Assembly: GCA_024234055.1 (NCBI GenBank)
Contig: JACKOW010000002.1
Location: 620,001 to 684,000, forward strand
Source: Rhodanobacteraceae bacterium
GTDB lineage: Bacteria; Pseudomonadota; Gammaproteobacteria; Xanthomonadales; SZUA-5
Reading direction: 5' to 3'
DNA: 64,000 nt
Shown here piece by piece: positions 63,034-64,000 of this stretch (positions are counted from its first letter, which is position 1; every line of letters begins with the position of its first letter). Both the position numbers and the translations under genes were made by a program. The notes below the pieces were generated by a model, which saw nothing but the letters and a program-made list of their open reading frames with translations, ran no database searches and was not told where the DNA came from.

Positions 63034-64000
63034 TATTCATCCGCCATTTCTGCCAGCAGTCGTGCTCGCTCACTCAGCAGATTCTCGAAACTCGCCGCCG
63101 GCAGCGGCCGGGCAAACAGATAGCCCTGCAATTCCTGACACCCATACTCGCGCAGAAAGCGCAGATGATCCTCAGTCTCGACGCCCTCGGCAACCACGAT
63201 GCGGTTCATGTTGCGGGCCATGTTGATGGTGGCGCGCACGATGGCCTCGTCTGCCGGATCGACACCAATGTTGCGCACGAAGGTCTGATCGATCTTGATC
63301 CGGTCGGCCGGGAAGCGCTTGATGTAGTCGAGCGAGGACTGCCCGGTGCCAAAGTCGTCGATGGCGATATGGCAGCCGAGTTCGCGCAACTGGCCAAGCA
63401 CTTCCATCAGATTCGGGATGTCCTTGATATTGATGCTTTCGGTCACTTCCAGGTCGAGATTGTCGCCCGGCAGACCGGTGTCCTGCAGCGCCCGCGAGAC
63501 CACTTCGACCAGGTTCGGCTGACGCAACTGCAAAGCCGACAGGTTGACGCTGACGCGCAAGGGCACGTCGAACATGTCCAGCCAGCGTTTGGCATCGGCG
63601 CAGGCAGTGCGCAGGATCCACTCGCCGATGGGGACGATCAGCCCGGTGTCTTCGGCGATCGGAATGAAGAAGCCGGGACTGATCAGACCGAGTTCCGGGT
63701 GCTCCCAGCGGATCAGCGATTCCATGCCGATGATGTCTTCGGTCTGCGCATCCACCTGGGGTTGGTAGTAGGCACGCAACTCGTTGTTGCGCTCGGCCAC
63801 GCGCAGCTTGGTTTCCAGATCCAGCCGCTGGCGATGCGACTCTTCAGGCACTGCGACGTACACCTGATAGGTGTTCCGTCCCAGGCCCTTGGCGCTGTAC
63901 ATCGCCACATCGGCATGCTTGAGCAGGGTTTCGCCGTCCTTGCCGTCTTCCGGGTAGAAGCTGATGCCCAGACTGGCGGTGATCTGCAACTCGCGGCCAT
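63033..64000 (-). CDS. GGDEF-EAL domain protein, 3' part (cyclic-di-GMP phosphodiesterase), truncated by window edge
   Basis: About 322 residues are present and the frame stays open through the right edge of the window, so the N-terminus is missing. The first 45 or so residues are the end of a GGDEF domain (GISFYPEDGKDGETLLKHAD, VAMYSAKGLGRNTYQVYV). The EAL domain follows with the motif as ESLIRWEHP, then DDFGTGQSSLDYI and IKIDQTFVRNI, and a metal-binding Glu in VVAEGVETEDHL; the catalytic set appears intact, suggesting a c-di-GMP phosphodiesterase. Whether the GGDEF half is active cannot be seen. It is transcribed toward rpoE. Confidence 0.93.
   Translation of the reverse strand, partial: GRELQITASLGISFYPEDGKDGETLLKHADVAMYSAKGLGRNTYQVYVAVPEESHRQRLDLETKLRVAERNNELRAYYQPQVDAQTEDIIGMESLIRWEHPELGLISPGFFIPIAEDTGLIVPIGEWILRTACADAKRWLDMFDVPLRVSVNLSALQLRQPNLVEVVSRALQDTGLPGDNLDLEVTESINIKDIPNLMEVLGQLRELGCHIAIDDFGTGQSSLDYIKRFPADRIKIDQTFVRNIGVDPADEAIVRATINMARNMNRIVVAEGVETEDHLRFLREYGCQELQGYLFARPLPAASFENLLSERARLLAEMADE

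Noticed and set aside
1..64000. tRNA, rRNA, riboswitch or prophage features
   Set aside because: I looked through the intergenic spaces and found no cloverleaf, rRNA-like or integrase sequence that I could support.

Overview
The window is GC-rich, densely coded chromosomal DNA from a gammaproteobacterium, most likely of the Xanthomonadales/Lysobacterales. Three things support this. The order rpoE-rseA-rseB-lepA-lepB-DUF4845-rnc-era-recO is typical of gammaproteobacteria. REP-like repeats of the GTAGGAGCGCCC type, common in Xanthomonadales and pseudomonads, sit between and even inside genes. Several secreted proteins end in an NGFE-type C-terminus that I associate with this order. The family placement is inference. 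I see no phage, insertion sequence, CRISPR array, rRNA or tRNA.

Layout. 0-10 kb: a secreted BNR-repeat protein, an SDR/LysR divergent pair and a giant secreted metallopeptidase. 10-16 kb: glutaminase, then sbcDC. 16-22 kb: a tripartite RND efflux operon (outer membrane channel, adaptor, pump) whose adaptor gene carries four in-frame REP units. 22-33 kb: a GT39-type glycosyltransferase and a tightly overlapping recC-recB-recD operon. 33-45.4 kb: a region that reads as a neutral-lipid (wax ester/triacylglycerol) locus. It has a two-domain fatty acyl-CoA reductase of the Marinobacter Maqu_2220 type, an acyl-CoA-binding protein, a TetR regulator, a phasin-like granule protein and a WS/DGAT acyltransferase with a Lys/Ala-rich tail; a TonB receptor, a TPR protein and a P-domain secreted protein lie between. 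45.4-49.6 kb: a coupled minus-strand set (rlmD, CYTH, nagZ, hypoxanthine phosphoribosyltransferase, methylthioinosine phosphorylase). 49.6-54.7 kb: a Rec-Hpt-like regulator, a DUF4282 membrane protein and a large beta-helix/Ig-repeat secreted protein. 54.9-64 kb: recO, era, rnc, DUF4845, lepB, lepA, rseB, rseA, rpoE with a recognisable sigma-E promoter, and the 3' part of a GGDEF-EAL gene cut by the window edge.

How it fits together. The acyl reductase can supply fatty alcohol, the WS/DGAT can esterify it with acyl-CoA, the binding protein can buffer acyl-CoA, and the phasin could coat the granule; this pathway is inferred from family membership. The phosphorylase and phosphoribosyltransferase are consecutive purine-salvage steps. 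SbcCD and RecBCD both process DNA ends, and both operons lie beside inverted or REP-type repeats. The intergenic spaces hold at least five dispersed repeat families, two of which supply the stop codon of the neighbouring gene.
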